Shown piece by piece: positions 34,963 to 42,163 of a stretch of DNA of 64,000 nucleotides (positions within the stretch are counted from its first letter, which is position 1; each line of letters begins with the position of its first letter). Origin of the DNA: Thermoproteota archaeon. Its GTDB lineage: Archaea > Korarchaeota > Korarchaeia > Korarchaeales > Korarchaeaceae. The stretch covers positions 248,001-312,000 of the forward strand of contig JAOZGR010000001.1 in assembly GCA_027491485.1 (NCBI GenBank), given 5' to 3'. Under the pieces are notes generated by a model. The model had not been told where the DNA came from, did no database searches, and worked only from the letters and a program-made list of their open reading frames with translations. The position numbers and the translations under genes were made by a program.

Positions 34963-35478
34963 ATGTCAAATGTAACTGCTCAAATAGGAATTTGGACGGC
35001 ATTGGCTGTCTCTGCTAGACTGGGAAAGCATGCCTTACTGGGCACGTTTCAATTCGTGAATTTACCATTACTATTCACTATGATTTCTGGCTCGATATAT
35101 GGGATGAATATTGGTATTGGCGTAGGATTTCTCTCCTTCCTAGTATCCGATACATTATTGGGGCTAGGTCCTTGGACCATAGTAGATGGTTCCCTTTCAG
35201 CATTAATTGGAGGGGTGTGGTCTGGTATATCCACTAGAGATAGGATCTCTCTATTCATTCTTGCATATATATCTACGTTCTTCTATGATGTGATGACCTC
35301 TTGGATTTTATACATGCTCTTAGGTTTTAGCCCCTTAAATGCCCTCATATTAGGAGTAATCGGTCTATTTTTGCCGGTAGCGGGAGGAGGTGTTGTAGCT
35401 ATAGGTCCTATGACTGAGGCTTCCACAGCATTGCTCCTATCTTTGATACTCGCTAGAATAGAAGGGAAATTTTCTTAA
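34963..35478 (+). CDS. Integral membrane protein, ECF-transporter S-component-like
   Basis: The protein of about 171 residues has five to six transmembrane helices. The N-terminal SNVTAQIGIWTALAVSARLGKH and the GFLSFLVSDTLLGLGPWTIVDG segment resemble substrate-binding (S) subunits of energy-coupling-factor vitamin transporters. No EcfA or EcfT gene is present in the window, as is usual for shared modules. The frame is open from 34864, but those first 33 codons are AAT-rich and look non-coding, so I start at ATG 34963. The substrate is unknown. Confidence 0.65.
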   Translation: MSNVTAQIGIWTALAVSARLGKHALLGTFQFVNLPLLFTMISGSIYGMNIGIGVGFLSFLVSDTLLGLGPWTIVDGSLSALIGGVWSGISTRDRISLFILAYISTFFYDVMTSWILYMLLGFSPLNALILGVIGLFLPVAGGGVVAIGPMTEASTALLLSLILARIEGKFS

Positions 35479-35681
35479 TAGAACTAGTAATACTCATAAG
35501 ATGTAATGTCAAGATGTATTAGTTACATTATTTTTACAAAAAGAAGATACAATAAATCCCAAGCTTCGTTTACTTACTAATTCTATACTCCTAATTTGCC
35601 TCAAGTTATTCAATAAATTTCCACAATAAAATCAACGATGAATTAGATATCTTTTTACCTTTTTCAGAAGCACAGACATAG
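35479..35681. other. A/T-rich intergenic region before the por operon
   Basis: About 200 bp of strongly A/T-rich DNA separate the membrane-protein gene from porG. It contains several T-runs and candidate TATA elements (for example around 35570-35600 and 35640-35660), consistent with a terminator plus a strong promoter for the ferredoxin oxidoreductase operon. I see no RNA gene or repeat in it. Confidence 0.5.
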
Positions 35682-35692
35682 GGTGATTGCCC

Positions 35693-36280
35693 CTGATAGA
35701 GATAAGATGGCATGGTAGAGGAGGCCAAGGTGTATGGAGCGGTTCAGCCGTCCTCGCTTATTCGGCAATTAAAGCAGGAAAATATGCACAGTCTTTCCCA
35801 CAATTCGGTCCAGAGAGACTGGGAGGCCCAGTTACTGCATACAATAGGATAGATGACAAGCCTATAGTCGATAGGGGCCCTATCTATGAACCTGATATCG
35901 TCATAGTAATAGATCCAAGCCTACTAAAACCCAGATATGCTTCTTCCATCCTAAGCGGGCTAAAAAGTGGAGGATATCTCCTAGTAAACTCTGATAAGGA
36001 TCCAGCAGAAGTCAGGAGAGATCTTAATGCTCCCGAGAATATATCAGTATGGTCTGTTGATGCCACATCGATAGCTCTAGAAGAGATAGGTAGAGCTTCT
36101 CCAAATACGACTATGCTAGGTGTTCTATTAGCCGCTACTAATTTGCTCCCAACAGAATATCTAGAGCAAGGTATCCTATGGAGATGGCCCGGAAGCGTAG
36201 GTGAGAAGAACATTAATGCTCTTAAGAGAGCTATGAAAGAGGCTAGAGTTGATCCGGCTAAGGAGGTGGTTAAGGTATGA
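35693..36280 (+). CDS. porG: Pyruvate/2-oxoacid:ferredoxin oxidoreductase gamma subunit, probable CTG start
   Basis: The protein of about 195 residues shows the gamma-subunit core: IEIRWHGRGGQGVW at the N-terminus, GPERLGGPVTAYNRID, and VVIVIDPSLL. The complex oxidises pyruvate or a related 2-oxoacid to acyl-CoA and CO2 with ferredoxin reduction. Two starts are possible. TTG 35687 overlaps the GGTGAT site, while CTG 35693 lies exactly 5 nt after it and gives the family-like MIEIRWHG. The latter matches other inferred near-cognate starts in this window. It overlaps porD by 4 nt. Confidence 0.93.
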   Translation: MIEIRWHGRGGQGVWSGSAVLAYSAIKAGKYAQSFPQFGPERLGGPVTAYNRIDDKPIVDRGPIYEPDIVIVIDPSLLKPRYASSILSGLKSGGYLLVNSDKDPAEVRRDLNAPENISVWSVDATSIALEEIGRASPNTTMLGVLLAATNLLPTEYLEQGILWRWPGSVGEKNINALKRAMKEARVDPAKEVVKV

Positions 36281-36552
36281 GTACCCCAATGTTGGGCTGG
36301 AAGGAGCTGCCCATGGGGGCAGTAGCCTTCATTAGTTCTAAGGAATATCCGACAGGAGAATGGGCTGTGTTCCAGCCGAAGATAGACGAGTCTAAGTGCA
36401 TAAAGTGCGGCTTATGCTGGATGTACTGTCCAGATAGCGCATACAGATGGGATGGGGAGAATGTCCCTGTTCCAAGCCTAGAGCACTGTAAGGGCTGCGG
36501 TATTTGCGCTACGGAGTGTCCAACAAAAGCAATAGAGATGGTTAGGGTGTGA
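36277..36552 (+). CDS. porD: Pyruvate/2-oxoacid:ferredoxin oxidoreductase delta subunit (2[4Fe-4S] ferredoxin-like)
   Basis: The 91-residue protein carries two full CxxCxxCxxxC clusters, CIKCGLCWMYC and CKGCGICATEC, each followed by Pro as expected for [4Fe-4S] binding. It transfers electrons from the thiamine-diphosphate subunit to external ferredoxin. The start ATG follows GGAGGTGG and lies within the last codons of porG. Confidence 0.94.
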   Translation: MSTPMLGWKELPMGAVAFISSKEYPTGEWAVFQPKIDESKCIKCGLCWMYCPDSAYRWDGENVPVPSLEHCKGCGICATECPTKAIEMVRV

Positions 36553-36561
36553 GGTGGTTAT

Positions 36562-37800
36562 ATGGCTGTTCAAAAGTATGGTGAGCAGACTGTTATGGCT
36601 CTAAATGGCGATGAAGCTGTAGCTTGGGCTGTAAAACAGAGTAATGTTGATGTAGTGGCGGCTTACCCAATAACACCCCAGACAATAATAGTTGAGAGGA
36701 TTTCCGAATTCGTCCATAATGGAGAGGTTGATATGGAGTTCATTCGTGTTGAGAGCGAGCATAGTGCCCTCAGCGCATCTTGGGGTGCCTCCCTCGCCGG
36801 AGCTAGAGCCTTCACTGCTACTGCAGCCAATGGCTTAGCTCTGATGTGGGAAATCTTGTATATAGTCTCATCCACTAGGGTCCCCTTGGTTATGGCCGTA
36901 GTCAACAGGGCCCTGAGCGCGCCTATAAACATACATAATGATCATAGCGACACTATGGGAGCTAGGGACTCTGGATGGATACAGCTTTACAGCGAAGATG
37001 CCCAAGAGGCCTATGATAATACGATAATGGCATTTAAAATAGCTGAGGAAGCTATGCTTCCTGTCATGGTAACTCTGGATGGTTTTACCATATCTCATAC
37101 CTTGCAGAATGTGTCTGTACTGCCTGATGAGGTTGTATCGAACTTCGTCGGTGAGAGAAAAATCCCAAGGATTAAGATTCCAACAATATACGGAGAGAAG
37201 GAAGTTCCATTCATGCTAAATCCAAAGTATCCCATAACTTTTGGTCCATTAGATCTCTACGACTACTACTTTGAGCATAAGGTTCAGCAAAATGAAGCTA
37301 TGAAGGCTACACCACCTATAATCGAGAAAGTGCACAAAGAATATGGCGAAATTAGTGGTAGATCCTACGAGCCTGTCCACATGATCCCGTACAAGACAGA
37401 AGATGCTGACGTCGTCATCATAGGTCTCTCCTCAACTATGAGTGTGGTGAGGAAGGTAGTAGATCAGCTTAGAGAGGAAGGAAAGAAAGTTGGAGCCATT
37501 AGACTTAGGGTATTCAGGCCTTTCCCTGCCGAAATGCTAAGAAAGGAGCTATCTAACTTCTCCACAGTTGGTGTATTAGATAGATGCATTAGCTTTGGTG
37601 CTGAAGGAGGTCCCCTATTCTTAGAGATTAGATCTGCTCTATATAGCTCTCCATCGAAGCCGGCCACTGTAAATTATATATATGGTCTAGGCGGAAGAGA
37701 GCTTCCGCCTAAACTAATTGCAAAGGCCTTCAATGAGATCCTCGAGGTGAGAGCAGAGCCCGGAACTCCGATAGTGAAGTATTTGGGAGTGAGGGAGTGA
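36562..37800 (+). CDS. porA: Pyruvate/2-oxoacid:ferredoxin oxidoreductase alpha subunit
   Basis: The 412-residue subunit contains the PYR domain with AYPITPQTIIVERISEFVH and the ESEHSALSASWGASLAGARAFTATAANGLALM region contacting thiamine diphosphate. The transketolase-C-like second domain, VVIIGLSSTMSVVRKVVD, comes next. Its position between porD and porB gives the typical archaeal G-D-A-B order. The substrate is most likely pyruvate; 2-oxoisovalerate or another 2-oxoacid cannot be excluded by sequence alone. Confidence 0.94.
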   Translation: MAVQKYGEQTVMALNGDEAVAWAVKQSNVDVVAAYPITPQTIIVERISEFVHNGEVDMEFIRVESEHSALSASWGASLAGARAFTATAANGLALMWEILYIVSSTRVPLVMAVVNRALSAPINIHNDHSDTMGARDSGWIQLYSEDAQEAYDNTIMAFKIAEEAMLPVMVTLDGFTISHTLQNVSVLPDEVVSNFVGERKIPRIKIPTIYGEKEVPFMLNPKYPITFGPLDLYDYYFEHKVQQNEAMKATPPIIEKVHKEYGEISGRSYEPVHMIPYKTEDADVVIIGLSSTMSVVRKVVDQLREEGKKVGAIRLRVFRPFPAEMLRKELSNFSTVGVLDRCISFGAEGGPLFLEIRSALYSSPSKPATVNYIYGLGGRELPPKLIAKAFNEILEVRAEPGTPIVKYLGVRE

Positions 37801-37805
37801 TTATT

Positions 37806-38789
37806 ATGGAGACCGTATGGAGGCCCAATATTAAGGAGCTAGCTAGAAGGGAAATGGAGACCCGCCCTGTAGAATCTGGTCATAGGTTATGTGCAGGATG
37901 TGGTGCTGGTATCGTGATAAGGCAAATAGCCATGGCTGCGAGGAAACCATTGGTTTGGCTTAATGCTACCGGCTGCGTAGAAGTGGCAACAACGATATTC
38001 CCATACTCCTCTTGGAATATCCCATGGGCACATAATGCCTTCGAAAACGCCGCTGCTGTTGGATCTGGTGTTGAAGCAGCGAGGAACAAGCTAGCTAGGG
38101 TAAATAGGTTCAGTAACGATCCTGATATAGATCTAGATTATGATGTGGTAGTAGTTGGAGGAGATGGTGGCACCTACGATATAGGCCTCCAAGCGATTTC
38201 AGGAGCTTTTGAGAGAGGACATAAGCTTATGTACGTTCTCTACGATAATGAAGCTTACATGAACACCGGAATTCAGAGATCGGGTGGAACTCCATTCGGT
38301 GCTAGAACTACAACTACTCCGGTGGGCAAAGTGATTAAAGGAAAGCCCCTATTCAAGAAACCAATAGTCGATATAATAGTGGCTCACCAGATACCTTATG
38401 CTGCAACAGTATCTCCAGCCTACTGGAATGACGCCCTCATTAAGTTCAGAAAGGGTTTGGAAGCTGATGGGCCCTCATTCATCCATGCGTTCTCTACATG
38501 TCCATTAGGTTGGGGTAGTAATCCTGAGGACACGATCAAGATAATGAAGTTAGCAGTTGAGACCTGCGTCTTCCCACTATACGAGGTAGTCGAGGGAGAA
38601 TACAAGCTTACTGGACCTAGCATAGCTATAGCGAAGAATCCCGCCAAGAAGAGGCCTGTAGAGGAGTATCTTAAGTTACAGGGAAGATTCAGGCACATGT
38701 TTAAACCAGGGAATGAATGGATGATAGAAAAGTTCCAAGAGTGGGTAGACAAACAATGGGAGATGTTACTGAAGAAGGCTGGTTATTGA
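37806..38789 (+). CDS. porB: Pyruvate/2-oxoacid:ferredoxin oxidoreductase beta subunit
   Basis: The 327-residue subunit carries the thiamine-diphosphate-binding motif GGDGGTYDIGLQ...YDNEAYMNTG and cysteines for the proximal [4Fe-4S] cluster (CAGCGAG near the N-terminus, CVEV and later Cys residues). SAYW-equivalent and FSTCPLGW segments complete the family pattern. ATG 37806 follows GAGTGATT; the upstream GTG 37797 lies in the alpha-subunit stop overlap. It is the last gene of the por operon and is followed by a T-rich terminator. Confidence 0.94.
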   Translation: METVWRPNIKELARREMETRPVESGHRLCAGCGAGIVIRQIAMAARKPLVWLNATGCVEVATTIFPYSSWNIPWAHNAFENAAAVGSGVEAARNKLARVNRFSNDPDIDLDYDVVVVGGDGGTYDIGLQAISGAFERGHKLMYVLYDNEAYMNTGIQRSGGTPFGARTTTTPVGKVIKGKPLFKKPIVDIIVAHQIPYAATVSPAYWNDALIKFRKGLEADGPSFIHAFSTCPLGWGSNPEDTIKIMKLAVETCVFPLYEVVEGEYKLTGPSIAIAKNPAKKRPVEEYLKLQGRFRHMFKPGNEWMIEKFQEWVDKQWEMLLKKAGY

Positions 38790-38800
38790 ACTCCCCATCT

Positions 38801-38812
38801 CCTTTCTTTTTA
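38801..38812 (+). terminator. T-rich archaeal terminator after porB
   Basis: CCTTTCTTTTTA follows the porB stop by about 15 nt and has the oligo-T form of archaeal intrinsic terminators. No stem-loop is needed or seen. Confidence 0.45.
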
Positions 38813-38855
38813 GGGCATTCTCAAAATTGACAGAAAGCGTATGAGTTCCCTATGA

Positions 38856-39113
38856 CTAGAATTCTTCTTCCTCTTCCCATAGATCTTCGTCCCATTCTAA
38901 GCCTTCTTCCTCCTCCTCTTCCCAGAAATCCTCGTCTTCAAGCCATTCCTCTTCCTCTATACCCTCTTCAAGTAAGGATATCTCCTTCAAATCTCCCCTC
39001 TCAATATTAACCTCTAGTAATGCACCACACTTGGGACACTGGATTTCGCCTTCATAATCATTCTCATCCAAGTAAAATTCATAGCCACATGATGGGCATG
39101 TTATCTCGGGCAA
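38856..39113 (-). CDS. LysW-like zinc-ribbon protein with long acidic tail
   Basis: The 85-residue protein begins with a zinc ribbon (CPSCG at 6-10, CPKCG at 26-30, with ALLEVN after it), as in LysW, the amino-group carrier of lysine/arginine biosynthesis. The remaining half is extremely acidic, with two Trp-containing repeats (DEDFWEEEEEE and DEDLWEEEEEF). LysW ends in a short EDWGE-type acidic motif whose Glu carries the substrate; here the C-terminus is longer and ends in Phe. It may be a divergent carrier or an unrelated acidic zinc protein. No lysX/argX gene is adjacent. The start is TTG 39113, after GGTGTG. Confidence 0.6.
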   Translation of the reverse strand: MPEITCPSCGYEFYLDENDYEGEIQCPKCGALLEVNIERGDLKEISLLEEGIEEEEWLEDEDFWEEEEEEGLEWDEDLWEEEEEF

Positions 39114-39401
39114 TACTCACACCGCGTTTGCTTGTATCCTTCCAATATATATGTATTTTGGAAGAACTATGGGTAGCCGAGGATTTTATTTCGTTCTATT
39201 TAGGTGGCATTCACGTCGATGTGCACGAAGTAGTGTTTGTAGGATTTCCTTTAATTTATAAACGCTCGCCTATCCCCTGTTCTCTGGGGGTATGGTTATA
39301 AAGCTGTCCCGGGGTTAAATCTCATTAATGGTCCCTTATGTGCTCAACGTTATTTGAATAAAGGGTGTCCCTAGTTAACCCTGCTAATACTGCCTGTGAT
39401 T
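39114..39401. other. Intergenic region with promoters and a possible small RNA
   Basis: No convincing protein gene is seen here. A TATA-like AATTTATAAACG lies at about 39253-39264 and is followed by a hairpin (TATCCCC, 8-nt loop, GGGGGTA at about 39271-39292) and a second TATA-like GTTATAAAG. The region serves as promoter space for the leftward LysW-like gene and may encode a short RNA. Confidence 0.35.
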
Positions 39402-39824
39402 TTATGAATATTCAGTATATCGGCTACTTCTGGATTTTATAAATGCCCCTATTGAGAGCAGAAGTGCTATCACCCCTCCTATCAGTGAAAGAGTGAACAG
39501 CCTAAACCCTACCTCAAGACTTTCACCTAGGGGGCAAGCCTCTATGCATGGATTCTCTACATATCCTAGGTAGCCTGTGAAGCCCCACAAGGAGATAGCT
39601 ATTATGAAGATGGATATCAGTACATTCAGCAGTAGGAGATTTCTAAGCTTGAGAGAGAGCGCGAACAAGACAAGTAGAGCTATGTAGGAATACCTTAGGA
39701 GGTAACATGAGAAGCAAGGAGGAATTCCCTGCCCATATTCTGTATAAAAGCTTATGATTATCCCAATGATTGTGAGGAGGATTCCTCCATACACATATTG
39801 CTTACAACTGAACACGTGGGGCAC
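39402..39824 (-). CDS. DsbB-like disulfide-bond-forming membrane protein
   Basis: The 140-residue protein has four predicted transmembrane helices and two cysteine pairs: CFSC in the first external loop (PPCFSCYLLRY) and CIEACP in the second. That is the pattern of DsbB or BdbC quinone-dependent oxidases that reoxidise thioredoxin-fold oxidants. The Pdo protein at 34099 is a possible partner, though not adjacent. The start is ATG 39824. Confidence 0.75.
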   Translation of the reverse strand: MPHVFSCKQYVYGGILLTIIGIIISFYTEYGQGIPPCFSCYLLRYSYIALLVLFALSLKLRNLLLLNVLISIFIIAISLWGFTGYLGYVENPCIEACPLGESLEVGFRLFTLSLIGGVIALLLSIGAFIKSRSSRYTEYS

Positions 39825-40014
39825 CTAGGTATAGCAGGGGCTAAATTCAAAAGTTTTTCACTACTATTTTGCGTAATATAGCTAAGGGCTCTCGTCTCTG
39901 TTTGTATTGAGGACGTAATAACGGGTACTAGAGTCATAGCCAGACATTGGGGGTTACATTAGCTTGGACAGAGATCTTAATGGGATTTTTCCTACCCTTA
40001 TGGCATTCTAGGAC
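39825..40014. other. Intergenic region without visible gene
   Basis: About 190 bp lie between the DsbB-like and DUF504 genes, both leftward. A/T-rich segments such as AATTCAAAAG fit a promoter for the DsbB-like gene. I find no ORF, RNA structure or repeat in it. Confidence 0.4.
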
Positions 40015-40284
40015 TTAGTAGTTTAATTCTCTGAGATATATTAGCATATTTCCCTTCCATATTGCTACGATTCTATGATGAGGAATCTCCCTACCATCTG
40101 AGAGCTTTATCCTGTCTTTTTTAACCTCTATCTGGTCTCCTCTAACTTCCTCTAAGTTATTGGGAGACTCTCCCCTAGAGATGAATACTATTCTATAGTC
40201 AATAGGTCTGTTTCTGCTATCCCAGATCATTGCTTCCAGTATTTCTCTAACCTTTCCCTTCCTCATTCTCATGAAATTACTCAA
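40015..40284 (-). CDS. DUF504 (UPF0248) protein
   Basis: The 89-residue archaeal conserved protein shows the family pattern KVREILEAMIWDSR, YRIVFISRGES, a segment LSDGREIPHHRIVAIWKG and a final YLRE. DUF504 proteins are thought to be RNA-associated, but no activity has been shown. Internal ATG codons at 40272 and 40266 are plausible alternatives to the TTG start. Confidence 0.75.
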   Translation of the reverse strand: MSNFMRMRKGKVREILEAMIWDSRNRPIDYRIVFISRGESPNNLEEVRGDQIEVKKDRIKLSDGREIPHHRIVAIWKGNMLIYLRELNY

Positions 40285-40426
40285 CTACTTCATAATAGCA
40301 ATAGTGTCCCCGGCCTTTGCAGTGGGACCTTGAGGTCCTCTTTATCTCCAAGTACCTTACTAGTGTTATATTAGCTTGACTACATCCTTTAATTAGCAAT
40401 TAGTAGAGATATCTTTAGGATGGGAA

Positions 40427-41146
40427 ATGAGAATATTAAGCATTTCCGATGTACACGCACCTCTCTGGCTTAAGGACCTTGAAAAGGTTGTCCATGATAT
40501 CGAGGAGAAGCCGGATATTATGCTAATAGCTGGGGACATGATAGACAGGGGAAATGCAAAATTCTACAGGAAAGTCGTTGACATACTATCGAAGCTAGAC
40601 GGGGAAATGATTGCTGTGTTTGGAAATGATGAGTATGATACAGTGAAAGATCAAATACTAGATGAAAACCCGGAGGTCATATTCCTACAGGATGAGAGCA
40701 CAATACTTGAAATAGACGGTACTAAGATTGGTATTGTGGGATCTAAGGGTAGTCTAGAGATTCCCACTTCATGGCAGAGGAAGAATATTCCTGGCATAGA
40801 TAAAATCTACAAGAAAAGAGTTTCTCTAATTGGTGATCTCCTTAGAGAAATCTCCCCTAAGGTAGACGTAAGGATATTACTAACACATTATGCTACAACT
40901 ACAAAGACCATGAGGGGTGAGAATCCCAGAGCATGGAGATATCTAGGGCATAGGGGGTTCGAGAAGTACATGAATGAAGGTCTTGTAGACATTTCCATTC
41001 ATGGCCATGTGCACAATGGGAGAAAGATGGCCCAAGTAGGTAGGACCAAGGTATATAATGTGGCATTTCCCTTATGGTGGGGACTTGTTAGCATAGATGT
41101 AAGTAGGGAGAAACAACCCTCTATAGAGGAATTCCTCTCTAGATAG
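40427..41146 (+). CDS. Calcineurin-like metallophosphoesterase
   Basis: The 239-residue enzyme has all five metallophosphoesterase blocks: ISDVHAP at the N-terminus, AGDMIDRG, FGNDEYD (N-x-E in place of GNHE), LLTHYATT and GHVHNGRK. Its substrate is unknown; many archaeal relatives hydrolyse cyclic nucleotides or phosphodiesters. It starts an operon-like run with CutA (11-nt gap) and the E1-like gene. Confidence 0.85.
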   Translation: MRILSISDVHAPLWLKDLEKVVHDIEEKPDIMLIAGDMIDRGNAKFYRKVVDILSKLDGEMIAVFGNDEYDTVKDQILDENPEVIFLQDESTILEIDGTKIGIVGSKGSLEIPTSWQRKNIPGIDKIYKKRVSLIGDLLREISPKVDVRILLTHYATTTKTMRGENPRAWRYLGHRGFEKYMNEGLVDISIHGHVHNGRKMAQVGRTKVYNVAFPLWWGLVSIDVSREKQPSIEEFLSR

Positions 41147-41157
41147 GGTGCTATGGT

Positions 41158-41466
41158 ATGAGGATCATCTTAACTACTGTAGGAGATGATTCCCAGGCCG
41201 ATAAACTAGCTAACGAAATATTAAAGAGGAAAATGGCAGCATGCGTATCTAAAATACCTATAAGGAGTAAGTATTGGTGGAAAGGTGTATTAGAGGAGTC
41301 TTCTGAGATCCTGCTCATAATAAAGACGGTAGATGAACTAGTTAGGAAGCTGATTTCGTTCTTGGAAGAAAATCACCCCTATGAAGTTCCTGAGATTATT
41401 GCTCTACCAGTAGAAGAGGTATCTAAGGCTTATGAAGAGTGGTTGTATGATGTCACTGAGGTATAA
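41158..41466 (+). CDS. cutA: CutA-like divalent-cation tolerance protein
   Basis: The 102-residue protein matches the trimeric CutA1 family: N-terminal ILTTVGDDSQADKLANEILKR, MAACVSKIPIRSKYWWKG, SSEILLIIKT and the C-terminal HPYEVPEIIALPVEE, which carries the conserved histidine. CutA binds copper in vitro, and its physiological role is unclear. It overlaps the E1-like gene by 17 nt. Confidence 0.92.
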   Translation: MRIILTTVGDDSQADKLANEILKRKMAACVSKIPIRSKYWWKGVLEESSEILLIIKTVDELVRKLISFLEENHPYEVPEIIALPVEEVSKAYEEWLYDVTEV

Positions 41467-42163
41467 GAGGCAGCTCCCTCTGATAGGCGAGGATGGGCAA
41501 GAGAAGCTAAGATCTTCATTAGTAGCCATAGTAGGTCTCGGAGGTATAGGCTCTCCATTAGCTCTTTACCTGTGCGGAGCAGGAGTGAATCTAAGGCTTA
41601 TAGATGGGGATAAGGTTAGTCTAGATAATTTACACAGACAGATACTATACGGAGAAGATGATATTGGTTTGCCTAAGGCTTTAGTAGCCGAACGAGAACT
41701 TAAGAGGAGGAATAACGAGATAAGCATTGAGGGCATTCCAGAGAGGCTTGGTAAGGAGAATGTAGAGGAACTATTTAGTGATGTCGATCTGGTACTAGAT
41801 GCTACCGATAATTTTACCACTAGATATGTAATAAATGAGTTCTGCGTGAGAAAGGGGCTCCCTTTCATCTACTCAGCAATATCAGGATATTACTTCGCGG
41901 TAAGTTTCATAATGCCAAGAAAGACGCCCTGTCTCAGGTGTATATTTCCAAGTGTAGAGGATTCAGGACCTGTTCCCGTCATAGGATCAGTACCGGCCCT
42001 TGTAGCTTCGATATCGGCCACTGAGGCTATAAAGTATCTAACAAAGGGTAAGCCTTCTCTTATGGGTAAGCTGCTGGTGGGAGATCTAGATACGATGGAG
42101 ATATCTGAAATAAGAATAGAAAGAAACCCAAGGTGTCCAGTGTGTAGTGCGATCAATCAATAA
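41450..42163 (+). CDS. E1-like adenylating enzyme (ThiF/MoeB/UbaA family)
   Basis: The 237-residue protein has an N-terminal ATP-binding GLGGIGS (29-35), an Arg/Asp-rich DNLHRQILY, the ATDNF motif, and two CxxC zinc pairs (CLRC and CPVC). These enzymes adenylate the C-terminus of ubiquitin-fold sulfur carriers. Between IFPS and VIGS, where relatives with a thioester step have a Cys, this protein reads VEDSGPVP without Cys, so it may stop at adenylation. A partner could be a MoaD-like protein elsewhere. ATG 41447 or 41450 is the start. It overlaps glyS convergently by 11 nt. Confidence 0.88.
   Translation: MSLRYKRQLPLIGEDGQEKLRSSLVAIVGLGGIGSPLALYLCGAGVNLRLIDGDKVSLDNLHRQILYGEDDIGLPKALVAERELKRRNNEISIEGIPERLGKENVEELFSDVDLVLDATDNFTTRYVINEFCVRKGLPFIYSAISGYYFAVSFIMPRKTPCLRCIFPSVEDSGPVPVIGSVPALVASISATEAIKYLTKGKPSLMGKLLVGDLDTMEISEIRIERNPRCPVCSAINQ

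Noticed and set aside
39020-39301. Plus-strand ORF of 93 codons across the LysW-like gene start
   Set aside because: It overlaps the zinc-ribbon gene in antisense and resembles no protein.
40331-40344. GGACCTTGAGGTCC short hairpin
   Set aside because: Only five paired bases with a 4-nt loop, no T-run and no conserved context.
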